A model generated the notes under the pieces. It saw only the letters and a list, made by a program, of their open reading frames with translations, ran no database searches and was not told the origin of the DNA. 53,629 bases of DNA from Prevotella sp. (GTDB lineage: Bacteria; Bacteroidota; Bacteroidia; Bacteroidales; Bacteroidaceae), in assembly GCA_024695815.1 (NCBI GenBank), contig JAILHK010000025.1, positions 1-53,629 on the forward strand. The letters run 5' to 3'. The translations under genes were made by a program, and so were the position numbers. This document shows positions 15,686 through 24,250 of the stretch, piece by piece (the first letter of the stretch is position 1; each line of letters begins with the position of its first letter).

Positions 15686-15922
15686 ATGAAAAAGAAAGTA
15701 CTGAAGACTACAAACATCTTGCTGTCTGGTGCGATTGCAGCACTGGGCTTTGGTGCCTGCAAATCTAGCAAGAACGTAGTAAAGGAGACAAAGCCAGCAC
15801 CCGCTCCGGAGTTGCTCAAAGATGCAGACATCCGCGTGGTCTATGGACCACCACCAGTCTATCTGCAGAAGGAAATTCCCGACACCGTCAAGACCAAAGG
15901 TGCGAAAGACAAGAAAAAGTGA
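15686..15922 (+). CDS. Small lipoprotein, putative target of the radical SAM enzyme
   Basis: A 78-residue protein with a lipoprotein signal: basic start MKKKVLKTTN, hydrophobic stretch and lipobox GFGAC with Cys25 as the lipidation site. The mature part is short and Lys/Pro-rich, with the motif VVYGPPPVYL near residues 52-61 and a strongly basic C-terminus (KTKGAKDKKK). The Tyr-Gly-Pro-Pro-Pro region is the likely modified or recognised site. It has no catalytic domain. Its place 58 bases after the radical SAM gene, with a terminator after it, makes a two-gene operon. Confidence 0.8.
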   Translation: MKKKVLKTTNILLSGAIAALGFGACKSSKNVVKETKPAPAPELLKDADIRVVYGPPPVYLQKEIPDTVKTKGAKDKKK

Positions 15923-15965
15923 AAACGAAAAGCGGCTATGCTCAATGCACAGCCGCTTTTCGTTT
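15922..15965. terminator. Two-way terminator between the lipoprotein gene and waaA
   Basis: AAACGAAAAGCGGCT pairs with AGCCGCTTTTCGTTT around a 13-base loop. The A/T-rich flanks give a T-run on either strand, fitting the two convergent genes. Confidence 0.85.
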
Positions 15966-17211
15966 ATTTAATCTGTATATGACTCAGAACCTTTAGGGTG
16001 GCACCAGCTAATTGTTGTACCAGTTTGCCGGCTTCACAACCTGCCGACGCTATCTTTTCAGCATCTGCATCAAACAGGTTCATCTGCCGTTCAAAGTCAT
16101 CGTAGCTCGAGATCTCTAATCCTCCGCCGCAAGCCTTCAGTTTCTGAGCTTCCTGGAACTTCTGATTATTAGGACCGAAGAACACAGGAACATCCCAGAC
16201 AGCTGCCTCCAAGGTGTTGTGGATACCCACACCAAAGCCACCACCAACATAAGTTACATCAGCATAGCGATAGATGCTACTGAGCAGACCGAAGCAGTTT
16301 ATAATTAAAACATCTGCATGCTGAATATCTGCTTCTGTGGCCTCGGTATAGCGTACTACCTTACGGCCCTCAAGCAACTTTTCTATCTGTTTAAGATGGT
16401 CTTCACCAATCACATGGGGCGCAATAATCATCTTCCAGTCGGGATGCTTCTGGAAATAAGGAATGAAAATCTCCTCATCGGGCTGCCACGAAGAACCGGC
16501 TATGAAGACCTTGGGCTTTTGACCATTGGTTGTTGACTGTTGGCAGAAAGCCTCAACGATAGGCAACTGCTTGGCAGCAGCTTTGATCTGAAGCACACGA
16601 TCGAAACGGGTGTCACCCACCACAGTAGTGTTTGTCAGGCCAATGCCAGCCAGCAGTTCGCGACTCTTTTCGTTCTGAACGAAGAAGTGGGTGAAGCACT
16701 TCAGCACGCGTCCATACTGACGTCCATACCAGCGGAAGAATACCTGTCCGTCGCGAAAGATGCTGGACACGCTATATACGGGTACATGACGATGCTTCAG
16801 TATGTGGAGGTAGTTGTACCAGAACTCATACTTGATGAAGAATGCCATCTCCGGACGTATGATACGCAAGAAACGACGTGCATTAGTGATGGTGTCGAGG
16901 GGCAGATAGGTTATGATATCGGCGCCTTCGTAGTTCTTGCGCACCTCATAGCCAGAGGGCGAGAAAAACGTGAGCAGTATCTTGATATCGGGATGCTCGC
17001 GCTTGATTTGTTCCATCAACGGACGACCCTGCTCAAACTCACCTAGCGAGGCTGCATGGAACCACACATAGCGAGCATTAGGATCCACCTTTTCGCGCAA
17101 CACTCGGAAAGCATCGCGCTCACCACGCCACATCTTACGCACCTTCTCATTGAAGCGACTATAGATAGCCACTCCAAGAAGATACATATATATAATCAGG
17201 TTGTATAACAT
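15964..17211 (-). CDS. waaA: 3-deoxy-D-manno-octulosonic acid (Kdo) transferase
   Basis: A 415-residue membrane-anchored GT30 glycosyltransferase that adds Kdo to lipid A precursor in the inner membrane. An N-terminal anchor (YNLIIYMYLLGVAIY) precedes a GT-B fold. Family motifs include HAASLGEFEQGRPL, FFIKYEFWYNYL and VGGGFGVGIHNTLEAAVWDVPVFFGP. Its ATG overlaps the gltX stop by one base (TAATG), so it is translated from the same mRNA. It is needed for lipopolysaccharide core synthesis. Confidence 0.93.
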   Translation of the reverse strand: MLYNLIIYMYLLGVAIYSRFNEKVRKMWRGERDAFRVLREKVDPNARYVWFHAASLGEFEQGRPLMEQIKREHPDIKILLTFFSPSGYEVRKNYEGADIITYLPLDTITNARRFLRIIRPEMAFFIKYEFWYNYLHILKHRHVPVYSVSSIFRDGQVFFRWYGRQYGRVLKCFTHFFVQNEKSRELLAGIGLTNTTVVGDTRFDRVLQIKAAAKQLPIVEAFCQQSTTNGQKPKVFIAGSSWQPDEEIFIPYFQKHPDWKMIIAPHVIGEDHLKQIEKLLEGRKVVRYTEATEADIQHADVLIINCFGLLSSIYRYADVTYVGGGFGVGIHNTLEAAVWDVPVFFGPNNQKFQEAQKLKACGGGLEISSYDDFERQMNLFDADAEKIASAGCEAGKLVQQLAGATLKVLSHIQIK

Positions 17212-18728
17212 TAGCCCAGCACTTCGATGGCACGTTTCATTCTGGCAATGGTTTCATCCTTGCCCAAGAAGGCAGAGATATCAAACATGCCTGGACCTTT
17301 ACCCTCGCCAACGAGTGTCAGTCGCCAAGCGTTCATCACATTGCCCAACTTGTATTCTTTCTGCTCAACCCAAGCGTGTACAATCTGTTCCTGATTCTGG
17401 AGCGAGAAGTCTTCAATACCCTCAAGTACGCCAATCAGTTCGGTCATCACCTGAGCAGAATCTTCCTTCCAACGCTTCTTAGCTGTCTTCTCGTCATAAG
17501 CGGTGGGAGCCTCAAAGAAGAATGAGCAGAGGGGCCACAGTTCCTTAACGAAACTGATACGGTCTTTCATCATCTCGCAGACTTTGACAATGCGGTCGAA
17601 CGAGTCGTTGACACCATGAGCACGTACCTCTGGTTCCCACAGACGTGCAATCTCCTCGGCACTTTTCTTCAAGACATATTCGTGGTTAAACCAGATACCC
17701 TTCTCGTAAGCAAACTTTGCACCTGCCTTCGAACACTTAGAGATATCAAACAGAGGTACCAGTTCGTCAAGTGTAAAGAGTTCCTGCTCGGTGCCGGGGT
17801 TCCATCCCAGCAATGCAAGGAAGTTGATGACTGCCTCGGGGAAGTAACCCTGTTCACGATAACCTGTAGAAGTGACGTTACCCTGCTCGTCTTTCCAATC
17901 GAGTGGGAACACAGGGAAACCAAGACGGTCACCATCGCGCTTTGACAGTTTACCCTTTCCATCGGGCTTCAGCAACAGAGGCAGGTGGGCAAAGCGTGGC
18001 ATGGTGTCTTCCCAGCCAAAAGCCTTATAGAGCAACACATGCAATGGTGCACTGGGCAACCACTCCTCACCACGAATTACGTGAGTAATCTCCATCAAGT
18101 GGTCATCGACGATGTTTGCCAAGTGATAGGTGGGAAGTTCGTCGGCACTCTTATACAGCACCTTATCATCGAGGATGTCGCTCTTCACACGCACCTCACC
18201 GCGAATCATATCGTCAACCAGCACTTCCTCACCAGCGTCAATCTTGAAGCGCACCACATACTGCTTGCCCTCAGCAATCAGCTGCTCCACTTCCTCCTTA
18301 GGCATGGTCAGCGAGTTGCGCATCATGCCGCGAGTCTTGTTGTCATACTGGAAGTTCTCTATCTCCTTGCGCTTGGCATCCAGTTCCTCTGGGGTGTCGA
18401 AAGCGATGTAGGCCTTACCGTCGTCGAGCAACTGCTTCACGTACTTCTTGTAGATGTCGCGACGCTCACTCTGGCGATAGGGACCATAGTTGCCACCAAA
18501 CGAAACACCTTCATCAAACTTGATGCCCAGCCACTTGAAAGCCTCGATGATATAGGCCTCGGCACCAGGCACAAAGCGATTAGAGTCGGTATCCTCGATA
18601 CGGAACACCAAGTCGCCGCCATGCTGACGAGCAAACAAGTAGTTATACAGGGCGGTGCGTACGCCACCGATATGAAGGGGTCCGGTAGGACTAGGTGCAA
18701 AGCGCACCCTTACTTTTCTTTTTGCCAT
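17211..18728 (-). CDS. gltX: Glutamyl-tRNA synthetase
   Basis: A 505-residue class I aminoacyl-tRNA synthetase. The HIGH motif is HIGG in [17 protein letters not shown] near residue 19, and the KMSKS loop is KLSKRDGD. The C-terminal anticodon-binding domain follows. The start is ATG at 18728 ([16 protein letters not shown]); a longer frame upstream runs through the promoter and is not used. It is the first gene of a two-gene operon with waaA. A single enzyme of this type may also charge tRNA-Gln in some Bacteria, but nothing here decides that. Confidence 0.95.
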   Translation of the reverse strand: MAKRKVRVRFAPSPTGPLHIGGVRTALYNYLFARQHGGDLVFRIEDTDSNRFVPGAEAYIIEAFKWLGIKFDEGVSFGGNYGPYRQSERRDIYKKYVKQLLDDGKAYIAFDTPEELDAKRKEIENFQYDNKTRGMMRNSLTMPKEEVEQLIAEGKQYVVRFKIDAGEEVLVDDMIRGEVRVKSDILDDKVLYKSADELPTYHLANIVDDHLMEITHVIRGEEWLPSAPLHVLLYKAFGWEDTMPRFAHLPLLLKPDGKGKLSKRDGDRLGFPVFPLDWKDEQGNVTSTGYREQGYFPEAVINFLALLGWNPGTEQELFTLDELVPLFDISKCSKAGAKFAYEKGIWFNHEYVLKKSAEEIARLWEPEVRAHGVNDSFDRIVKVCEMMKDRISFVKELWPLCSFFFEAPTAYDEKTAKKRWKEDSAQVMTELIGVLEGIEDFSLQNQEQIVHAWVEQKEYKLGNVMNAWRLTLVGEGKGPGMFDISAFLGKDETIARMKRAIEVLG

Positions 18729-18761
18729 GTGTTTTTTAACTTCTATTTTATATTTTGCGTG

Positions 18762-18769
18762 CAAAGGTA
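18762..18769 (-). promoter_or_regulatory. -7 element of gltX-waaA
   Basis: Minus-strand TACCTTTG (18769-18762) followed by C fits TAnnTTTG. No exact -33 TTTG lies 19-20 bases upstream. The leader would be about 28 bases. Confidence 0.5.
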
Positions 18770-18902
18770 CAAATTTTAAATCATTTAACCGCCATTTTCC
18801 TTTATTTATTTTAATAATGTATAAGAGAGGGCGATGCAAACGATTTCATATTTCGTATACATTTTTTAACTTAATTTCTATGGTTGTTATCCCCACATTA
18901 TT

Positions 18903-18910
18903 TATTTTTG
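18903..18910 (+). promoter_or_regulatory. -7 element of the secreted protein gene at 19005
   Basis: TATTTTTG followed by C fits TAnnTTTG. GTTG lies 16 bases upstream, closer than usual. The leader of about 88 bases contains an inverted repeat, AGCCCA-N8-TGGGCT (18929-18948). Confidence 0.45.
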
Positions 18911-19004
18911 CACCATAAAAACCTAACAAGCCCATAGTTATCTGGGCTGGACATTATTAAATTGAATTAATTAATTAACTAACTAAAAAGAATAGAAAAA
19001 GCTT

Positions 19005-20291
19005 ATGAAAAAATTTATACTCATGATGCTAGTCATGGTTGGCGGAGTGCTGCAGGTAAATGCATGGAACTACCTCAAAGGCACATTCAATAGTTGGACT
19101 GAATCTGCAGACTACTGTCTTGACAACGGCCCTGTTGCAGTATACCTAGAAGCAAGCAATACCGCTTATGAGTTTGGGATTAACGCATCCGGCACTTGGA
19201 AAGGACCAAACAACAATGCCTCTATAACCGAAACAACCACAATCAGTAGCTTTGGCAACTCGGGGAATTTTTTACTGACCGTTTCAACCTCAGGTTACTA
19301 TGTGTTCAGCACTAATTGGGATAGCGGTTTGGCTCTCACTGTGCGCTATCCGAATACATCAGTGTATTTTTACAACACTTTAAATTGGGAAAACGTTTAC
19401 ATGCATGATGGCTGGTGGAATGGTGACAAGGGAGCCACAAACAAAAACGCACTAAGAGGCATTGCTATGACATCAGGAGCGAATGGAATCTACTCCGCAT
19501 ATATACCAAAAGAGAGTTTGACTCGTATTACTTTTACCCCAAGTAAACAGGTCAACGATGGTTCTAGCGACTATGGAGCAGGCTACGAAAACTTTTATGG
19601 AACCAATGTAGTATGGAACGCAGATGTTTTTAATTCAAAAATTCCACTTTATGTACCTACTACGACAGTATCTGCAACACTTAACACCTGTTCTTATTAC
19701 TATGGCGGTGCTTGGCATGCTTACGAAACCTACGAACGCGATGTAACAGAAGGCAACTTTGGAACGATTTGTCTTCCTTTTACTGCTACAGTAACAGGTG
19801 CAACCGTTTACAAAATCGTTAGTAAGACCGTTGACGGAGAAAGCAAATTGACCGGTATCAATCTCGAATCAGTCGATGAATTAGAGGCTGGAAAAGCATA
19901 CATCTTCAAAGCAACCAGCTCTAAACTCACAGCTACGCTCTCAGGCAGTTTCACTGATGCATCAGCCGGCTACGGCATGATGGGCAACATCGGTGCAACA
20001 ATCAAGGCTCCCTTGGATAGCTATATAGTTTCTAGCAATCAATTGCGTAAAGTATCAGTTGCTGAAGCTGTCAATGTTGGCAAGTACAAAGGATATGTTA
20101 CTCTGACAGGCATTAACGGAGCCACTTCTCGCAGCGCAAATTTCATTGGCTTCGACGAAGAAACAACAGGTATTGAAAGCATCGCGAATGCAAAGAATGC
20201 AAACGTTGTTTATAATTTAAATGGACAGCGTGTAACCGACAGACAGAAAGGCCTGGTCATCGTGAATGGCAAAAAGATGCTTCGCAAATAA
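19005..20291 (+). CDS. Secreted protein with starch-binding-like module and T9SS-like tail
   Basis: A 428-residue protein with a signal peptide (MKKFILMMLVMVGGVLQVNA) and no enzyme motif. About residues 120-190 (VYFYNTLNWENVYMHDGWWN; YIPKESLTRITFTPSK) resemble a small starch-binding CBM26-type fold. About 245-380 is a beta domain common in Prevotella secreted proteins (GNFGTICLPFTATV; LEAGKAYIFKA). The last 30 residues (YNLNGQRVTDRQKGLVIVNG) end in KKMLRK, matching the short C-terminal tail of Prevotella T9SS cargo. It is probably exported to the surface. A 47-residue peptide gene lies 43 bases downstream before the shared terminator. Glucan binding is an inference from the fold only. Confidence 0.72.
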   Translation: MKKFILMMLVMVGGVLQVNAWNYLKGTFNSWTESADYCLDNGPVAVYLEASNTAYEFGINASGTWKGPNNNASITETTTISSFGNSGNFLLTVSTSGYYVFSTNWDSGLALTVRYPNTSVYFYNTLNWENVYMHDGWWNGDKGATNKNALRGIAMTSGANGIYSAYIPKESLTRITFTPSKQVNDGSSDYGAGYENFYGTNVVWNADVFNSKIPLYVPTTTVSATLNTCSYYYGGAWHAYETYERDVTEGNFGTICLPFTATVTGATVYKIVSKTVDGESKLTGINLESVDELEAGKAYIFKATSSKLTATLSGSFTDASAGYGMMGNIGATIKAPLDSYIVSSNQLRKVSVAEAVNVGKYKGYVTLTGINGATSRSANFIGFDEETTGIESIANAKNANVVYNLNGQRVTDRQKGLVIVNGKKMLRK

Positions 20292-20334
20292 GAGAACAAC
20301 GAATCTAAGTATAACGACATAAAAGAATAAGCTC

Positions 20335-20478
20335 ATGAAAAAGATATATAGAAAACCTGTACTCAATGTAGTGAAGATACAGATTGAGAATGTACTGAAT
20401 ACGGCATCCTTAGGCGTGGGTAGCGACATCAGTTCTGGTGATGCCGACAGCCGCAGTATGGATTGGGACGAAGAATAA
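20335..20478 (+). CDS. Small acidic peptide of a conserved Prevotella-type family
   Basis: A 47-codon gene, ATG at 20335, TAA at 20476. It begins MKKIYRKPVLNVVKIQIENV and continues LNTASLGVGSDISSGDADSR, ending SMDWDEE. The pattern is a basic start, an R/K-P, V-x-x-I-Q, then A-S and a polar acidic tail. A second copy with the same pattern is at 52536 (plus strand). It looks like a precursor-type peptide: positive amphipathic head, acidic tail. It lacks a hydrophobic signal, and no processing enzyme is adjacent. It lies 43 bases after the secreted protein gene and before one terminator. Its function is not known. Confidence 0.62.
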   Translation: MKKIYRKPVLNVVKIQIENVLNTASLGVGSDISSGDADSRSMDWDEE

Positions 20479-20501
20479 TCATTCCCGTAAACGAAATAGT
20501 G

Positions 20502-20542
20502 AAAAAAAGGCGCTACCGCAATATTGTGGTGGCGCCTTTTTT
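20502..20542 (+). terminator. Terminator after the small peptide gene
   Basis: AAAAAAAGGCGCTACC pairs with GGTGGCGCCTTTTTT around about 10 bases, ending in a T-run. It closes the transcript of 19005-20478. Confidence 0.85.
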
Positions 20543-20553
20543 GAATAGCTACG

Positions 20554-20756
20554 CTTTTCACACCGAAAAGTGCCACCAAACGACCAGAATAGTGGCACTT
20601 TTCGATGCGTTTGGCGGCACTATTCTTTTAGCCCCAAAAATAATTATAGCTATAATCGTTGCAATTATAGCTATAATTTTCTTCAGCCCAAAAAGAATTT
20701 TGGCCAGAATTAATTGAATTTTGGCCATTATTTAATAAATTCTGGCCAGAATTTAT
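20554..20756. repeat. Array B: palindromes on a 21-22-bp period
   Basis: Palindromes follow one another through this gene-free stretch. Clear ones are CTTTTC-N5-GAAAAG (centre 20562); a 13-bp inverted repeat CGAAAAGTGCCAC/GTGGCACTTTTCG (centre 20584); two copies of ATTATAGCTATAAT (centres 20649.5, 20670.5); and three TGGCCA-centred palindromes (20703.5, 20724.5, 20745.5), the last being AAATTCTGGCCAGAATTT. Steps are 21-22 bp within runs and 33 bp between the last two families. The first part can also fold into a strong hairpin. Confidence 0.75.
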
Positions 20757-20786
20757 TTCAGCCTCATCACTTTTCATCGCCAATTC

Positions 20787-20818
20787 CTTGGCTGTATCAC
20801 AACAAATACTTATCTTTG
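20787..20818 (+). promoter_or_regulatory. Promoter of the secreted protein gene at 20855
   Basis: CTTG (20787-20790) is 20 bases before TATCTTTG (20811-20818), followed by C. Both fit the Bacteroidetes consensus. The leader is about 30 bases. Confidence 0.65.
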
Positions 20819-20854
20819 CGGCACGAATACTATACTAAAGAAACTACTAACCGT

Positions 20855-21880
20855 ATGAAGAAAACAATCCTAACTTACTTGCTATGTATGGCTGCCGCTT
20901 TGCCCATGCATGCGCAACTGGACAAAGCCATGAAGATGGCAGAGAACATGGTGAATGCTAACGTGGAAAACGTGGAGAACATCATGAAGTATGAGAATTT
21001 CAAAAAGGTGGCACGCCAAGACGACACGGTCATCTACACCAACAAGAAACTGGGCATGGGCTGTCAGGTGACTTATGTGAACGGACGTGTTGACAAGGTG
21101 AAGATGCTGCTGGCAGACGACGTGGACATGAACACCATGTGGGACTCTACCCGCCCCTATGAATATCAGAAGACAGGACAGAACGGCAACGCTATCTCAC
21201 TGGAAAAGAAGGGCAAGCACATCAGCGCATCGCCCATCAAAGGCAGCAAGGAGTATAAGTATGGTTTTGAGATGACACACCGCGAGCCCCGTGGCGACAT
21301 TCGCGACGAGACGCTCATCATCGACGACATCGTGAAGCCTGAACTGGAGAGTCCCGATCTGCACTTCCTGGGACTCCACGGACAGGTGAGAAAATGTGAC
21401 GAGGGAGCTAAGTCTGAGGACATTGTGCAATACATGTTTACCCGCGACGGCAAGTTGGAAAGCTCGTTGGCCACATGGGGCGGACAAATGATTGAGGATG
21501 CTCAGCGCGACAAGAACGGACGCATCGTGAAATATGGTGGTGAGGTTAGCGACATGGATGGAGAACCCTGCTTTTTCTATGTAAACTGGCGCCCCTACGA
21601 TCCCAACCACTACGTGGACTACATTGTATTCGACGGTCCCTGCTGTTCCATCAAGACCGTGTTCACTTATGGCGATCCCAAGCGCCCTTACCTTGTTACC
21701 GAGAAGAGAGTCATCACCGACTTCCCCTGTGCAAAGGGCACCGAGAAGTACGAGTACATTAAGTTTGACGACCACGGCAACTGGACTCAGCGCCTGGAGA
21801 TAAAGACCTATGACGAGGGTAACGGGCCGAAAACAGTGAGGGAGATGAACTTCCGCCACATACAGTATTGGAAAGACTAA
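20855..21880 (+). CDS. Secreted protein of unknown function
   Basis: A 341-residue protein with a signal peptide (MKKTILTYLLCMAAALPMHAQ). The mature part is beta-rich and has several repeated stretches of the form G-x-x-V-K-x-Y and Y-E-Y-I-K-F-D-D-H-G-N-W-T, a pattern common in Bacteroidetes secreted proteins with repeated antiparallel strands. I recognise no catalytic motif and no T9SS-like tail. The start at 20855 gives a proper signal peptide; a longer reading from 20714 runs through the promoter. Monocistronic by its promoter and downstream hairpin. Confidence 0.65.
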   Translation: MKKTILTYLLCMAAALPMHAQLDKAMKMAENMVNANVENVENIMKYENFKKVARQDDTVIYTNKKLGMGCQVTYVNGRVDKVKMLLADDVDMNTMWDSTRPYEYQKTGQNGNAISLEKKGKHISASPIKGSKEYKYGFEMTHREPRGDIRDETLIIDDIVKPELESPDLHFLGLHGQVRKCDEGAKSEDIVQYMFTRDGKLESSLATWGGQMIEDAQRDKNGRIVKYGGEVSDMDGEPCFFYVNWRPYDPNHYVDYIVFDGPCCSIKTVFTYGDPKRPYLVTEKRVITDFPCAKGTEKYEYIKFDDHGNWTQRLEIKTYDEGNGPKTVREMNFRHIQYWKD

Positions 21881-21890
21881 AAAAAGGAAA

Positions 21891-21927
21891 AAGCGATGCG
21901 CTCCCGTTCTACAGGGGCGCATCGCTT
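21891..21927 (+). terminator. Hairpin after the 20855 gene
   Basis: AAGCGATGCGCTCC pairs with GGGGCGCATCGCTT around a 9-base loop. No T-run follows, so it may be a weak terminator or an mRNA-end hairpin. Confidence 0.5.
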
Positions 21928-21956
21928 GCGTCTGGAGCACATTTTCAACCAAAAAC

Positions 21957-21988
21957 CTTGGCTGTCTGCAAAATAATTTCTAAATTTG
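21957..21988 (+). promoter_or_regulatory. Promoter of the HD phosphodiesterase gene
   Basis: CTTG (21957-21960) is 20 bases before TAAATTTG (21981-21988), followed by C. The leader to ATG 22012 is about 18 bases. Confidence 0.65.
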
Positions 21989-22011
21989 CTGCCAGAAAAG
22001 GACTTATCTAC

Positions 22012-24075
22012 ATGAAAGGTATTAACTTTAAGATAGAACTGACGTGGCAAGACATCGCAAAACGTATTGCCCTGATGCTTGGCACCGTACTCTTCATCGT
22101 GTGGTTTATGCCACGTGACAACAAGCCTTCGTTCAAAGTAGAGATGGACAAGGTATGGCGACACAATGACCTAACAGCACAATTCGACTTTCCTGTTTAC
22201 AAAAGTGACTCCGTGATACAACAGGAAAGGAAACAGGTTCTGAGGGACTATGAGCCATACTACATCTACGACAAGGAGAAAGGACAACAACAGGAACACC
22301 TATTCATCACAGAGATAAGACAGAAACAGCCTGGATTGTCTGGCAGCTTTGTCAACGCCGTTAGCACACGCATTCGCATGCTCTACAAGCAGGGCATTGT
22401 GGACACCAAGAAACCTATGAAAATGGCAGACGACTCGGTGAGAGCAATTCGCCGCATCGACGACAAAGAGGCCACAAGCATCGACGCCAGTTCGGTACTG
22501 ACCCCTGTGGAAGCCTACGAACGACTGATGCTGGATCCTGGACTGATGTACTACCACGAGGCCATCTCCAAGATGGACATCAACAACTACCTGGTGCCTA
22601 ACCTGACCTACGACAAGTCGCGCAGTGAGGAAAGCATGGAAGACTTAGTGGCAAGTGTTCCACTGGCTGTAGGCGTCGTACAGCGAGGTCAGAAGATCGT
22701 GAGCCGTGGCGACTTGGTTGACGAGCGTACTTACCAGATCATCACTTCTTATCTGAAAGAAATTGAACTCAGACATAAGTCTGAATCCACTTTTAACAGT
22801 ACTGTGGTAGGCGAGCTGCTGTTCGTCACGCTGCTTGTCGGCGCTTTCACCATCTATCTAAGCATTTATCGCCGCGACTACTTCGAACGTATTCGCTCGG
22901 CCATGATGATATACGCACTCATCGTGCTAGCCACAGTAGATGCATCGCTACTGGTAGAGCACAATTTGTTTCATGTGTTCCTGCTGCCATTCGCCATCGT
23001 ACCCATCTTCATCCGCGTGTTTATGGACTCGCGAACGGCTTTTATGGCCCATGTAGTAGTGGTTCTGATTTGTTCTACCATCCTGCAACGCCCACTGGAG
23101 TTCATATCGGTGGAGATTGCTGCGGGACTAGCAGCCATCTTCTCGCTGAGAGAACTTTCGAGCCGCTCGCAACTGTTCTGGACAGCCATCGTCACATCGG
23201 GAGTCGCCATGCTGACGAACCTCGCTGTATTCATGATACGCTCGGGCAACATTGAGCGCATAGATCATTCAGAATATGTGTACCTGGTGCTGAGCGGCAT
23301 CATCCTGTTCTGTTGCTATCCCCTCCTCTATCTCATTGAGAAGTTCTTCGGCTTCATATCAGACATCACACTGATTGAGTTGAGCGACATGAACAAAGAC
23401 CTGCTGAGACGAATGAGCGAGGTAGCCCCTGGCACCTTCCAACACTCTATACAGGTGGGCAACCTAGCAGCAGAGATTGCACGTAAGATTGGTGGCAACC
23501 CGCAACTGGTACGAACAGGCGCACTCTATCATGACATCGGTAAGACACAGAACCCTATCTACTTCACAGAGAACCAGTCTGGCGGCATTAACCCACACGA
23601 CGAACTGTCGTATGTTGAGAGTGCACAGATGATTATCAGCCACGTCACAGAAGGACTGAAACTGTCCAACCAACATAACCTGCCCAACCAGATTCGTGAT
23701 TTCATCGCCACACACCACGGATTGGGTAAAGCGAAATACTTCTATATTAAGTACAAGAACGAACATCCAGATGAGGATATCGACGAGCTGCTATTCACCT
23801 ACCCCGGACCCAACCCATTCACAAAGGAGCAGGCCATCCTGATGATGGCCGATGCCGTCGAAGCTGCATCGCGCTCGCTGCCAGACTATACGGAACAGAG
23901 TATCCGCACACTGGTCAACAAGATTGTTAACAGCATGGTGGAAGATGGCTATTTCCGCGAGTGTCCTATCACCTTCAGAGATATTGCCTACGCACAAACC
24001 GTGATGATAGAAAAACTGAAAACAATCTATCACACACGCATCAGTTATCCAGAAGAGAAGAAAAACGGCGCATAA
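22012..24075 (+). CDS. PgpH-like 7TM-HD cyclic-di-AMP phosphodiesterase
   Basis: A 687-residue membrane protein. The layout is an N-terminal membrane segment (about 15-32), an extracytoplasmic domain (to about 255), seven membrane segments (about 265-435) and a cytoplasmic HD domain (about 460-660). HD residues are seen in FQHSIQVGNLA, YHDIGKTQ, THHGLGKA and MMADAVEAAS. This is the PgpH class, which in Listeria breaks down cyclic-di-AMP, a signal of osmotic and wall balance. Whether this protein uses the same substrate is an inference. The start is ATG 22012; an earlier reading overlaps the hairpin and promoter. Confidence 0.88.
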   Translation: MKGINFKIELTWQDIAKRIALMLGTVLFIVWFMPRDNKPSFKVEMDKVWRHNDLTAQFDFPVYKSDSVIQQERKQVLRDYEPYYIYDKEKGQQQEHLFITEIRQKQPGLSGSFVNAVSTRIRMLYKQGIVDTKKPMKMADDSVRAIRRIDDKEATSIDASSVLTPVEAYERLMLDPGLMYYHEAISKMDINNYLVPNLTYDKSRSEESMEDLVASVPLAVGVVQRGQKIVSRGDLVDERTYQIITSYLKEIELRHKSESTFNSTVVGELLFVTLLVGAFTIYLSIYRRDYFERIRSAMMIYALIVLATVDASLLVEHNLFHVFLLPFAIVPIFIRVFMDSRTAFMAHVVVVLICSTILQRPLEFISVEIAAGLAAIFSLRELSSRSQLFWTAIVTSGVAMLTNLAVFMIRSGNIERIDHSEYVYLVLSGIILFCCYPLLYLIEKFFGFISDITLIELSDMNKDLLRRMSEVAPGTFQHSIQVGNLAAEIARKIGGNPQLVRTGALYHDIGKTQNPIYFTENQSGGINPHDELSYVESAQMIISHVTEGLKLSNQHNLPNQIRDFIATHHGLGKAKYFYIKYKNEHPDEDIDELLFTYPGPNPFTKEQAILMMADAVEAASRSLPDYTEQSIRTLVNKIVNSMVEDGYFRECPITFRDIAYAQTVMIEKLKTIYHTRISYPEEKKNGA

Positions 24076-24106
24076 AATGCACACTTAAACCCTCTTTTGT
24101 GCAACG

Positions 24107-24153
24107 AAAAACTGCACAAACTGCACTTTTTGTGCAAGTTTGTGCAGTTTTTT
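24107..24153 (+). terminator. Terminator of the HD phosphodiesterase gene
   Basis: AAAAACTGCACAAACTGCAC pairs, with one bulge, with GTGCAAGTTTGTGCAGTTTT around a short T loop, followed by T. Confidence 0.85.
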
Positions 24154-24208
24154 AGTTAATTTACCTTAATTGGTGACGTTTCTTTAAAAAGTTTTAAATC
24201 AAACTCTA

Positions 24209-24216
24209 TACCTTTG
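24209..24216 (+). promoter_or_regulatory. -7 element of the FadL-type porin gene
   Basis: TACCTTTG followed by C fits TAnnTTTG. No exact -33 TTTG is seen. The leader to ATG 24251 is about 28 bases. Confidence 0.5.
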
Positions 24217-24250
24217 CAGCCGAATTTTTTCAACATAGTTCTAAATTGAA

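Noticed and set aside
18818..18918. Short frame in the leader before the 19005 gene
   Set aside because: No ribosome binding site and a low-complexity product; it overlaps the promoter.
21197..21952. Minus-strand frame of 251 codons opposite the 20855 secreted protein
   Set aside because: It is antisense to a gene with signal peptide and promoter, and its product is His/Val-rich without a domain.
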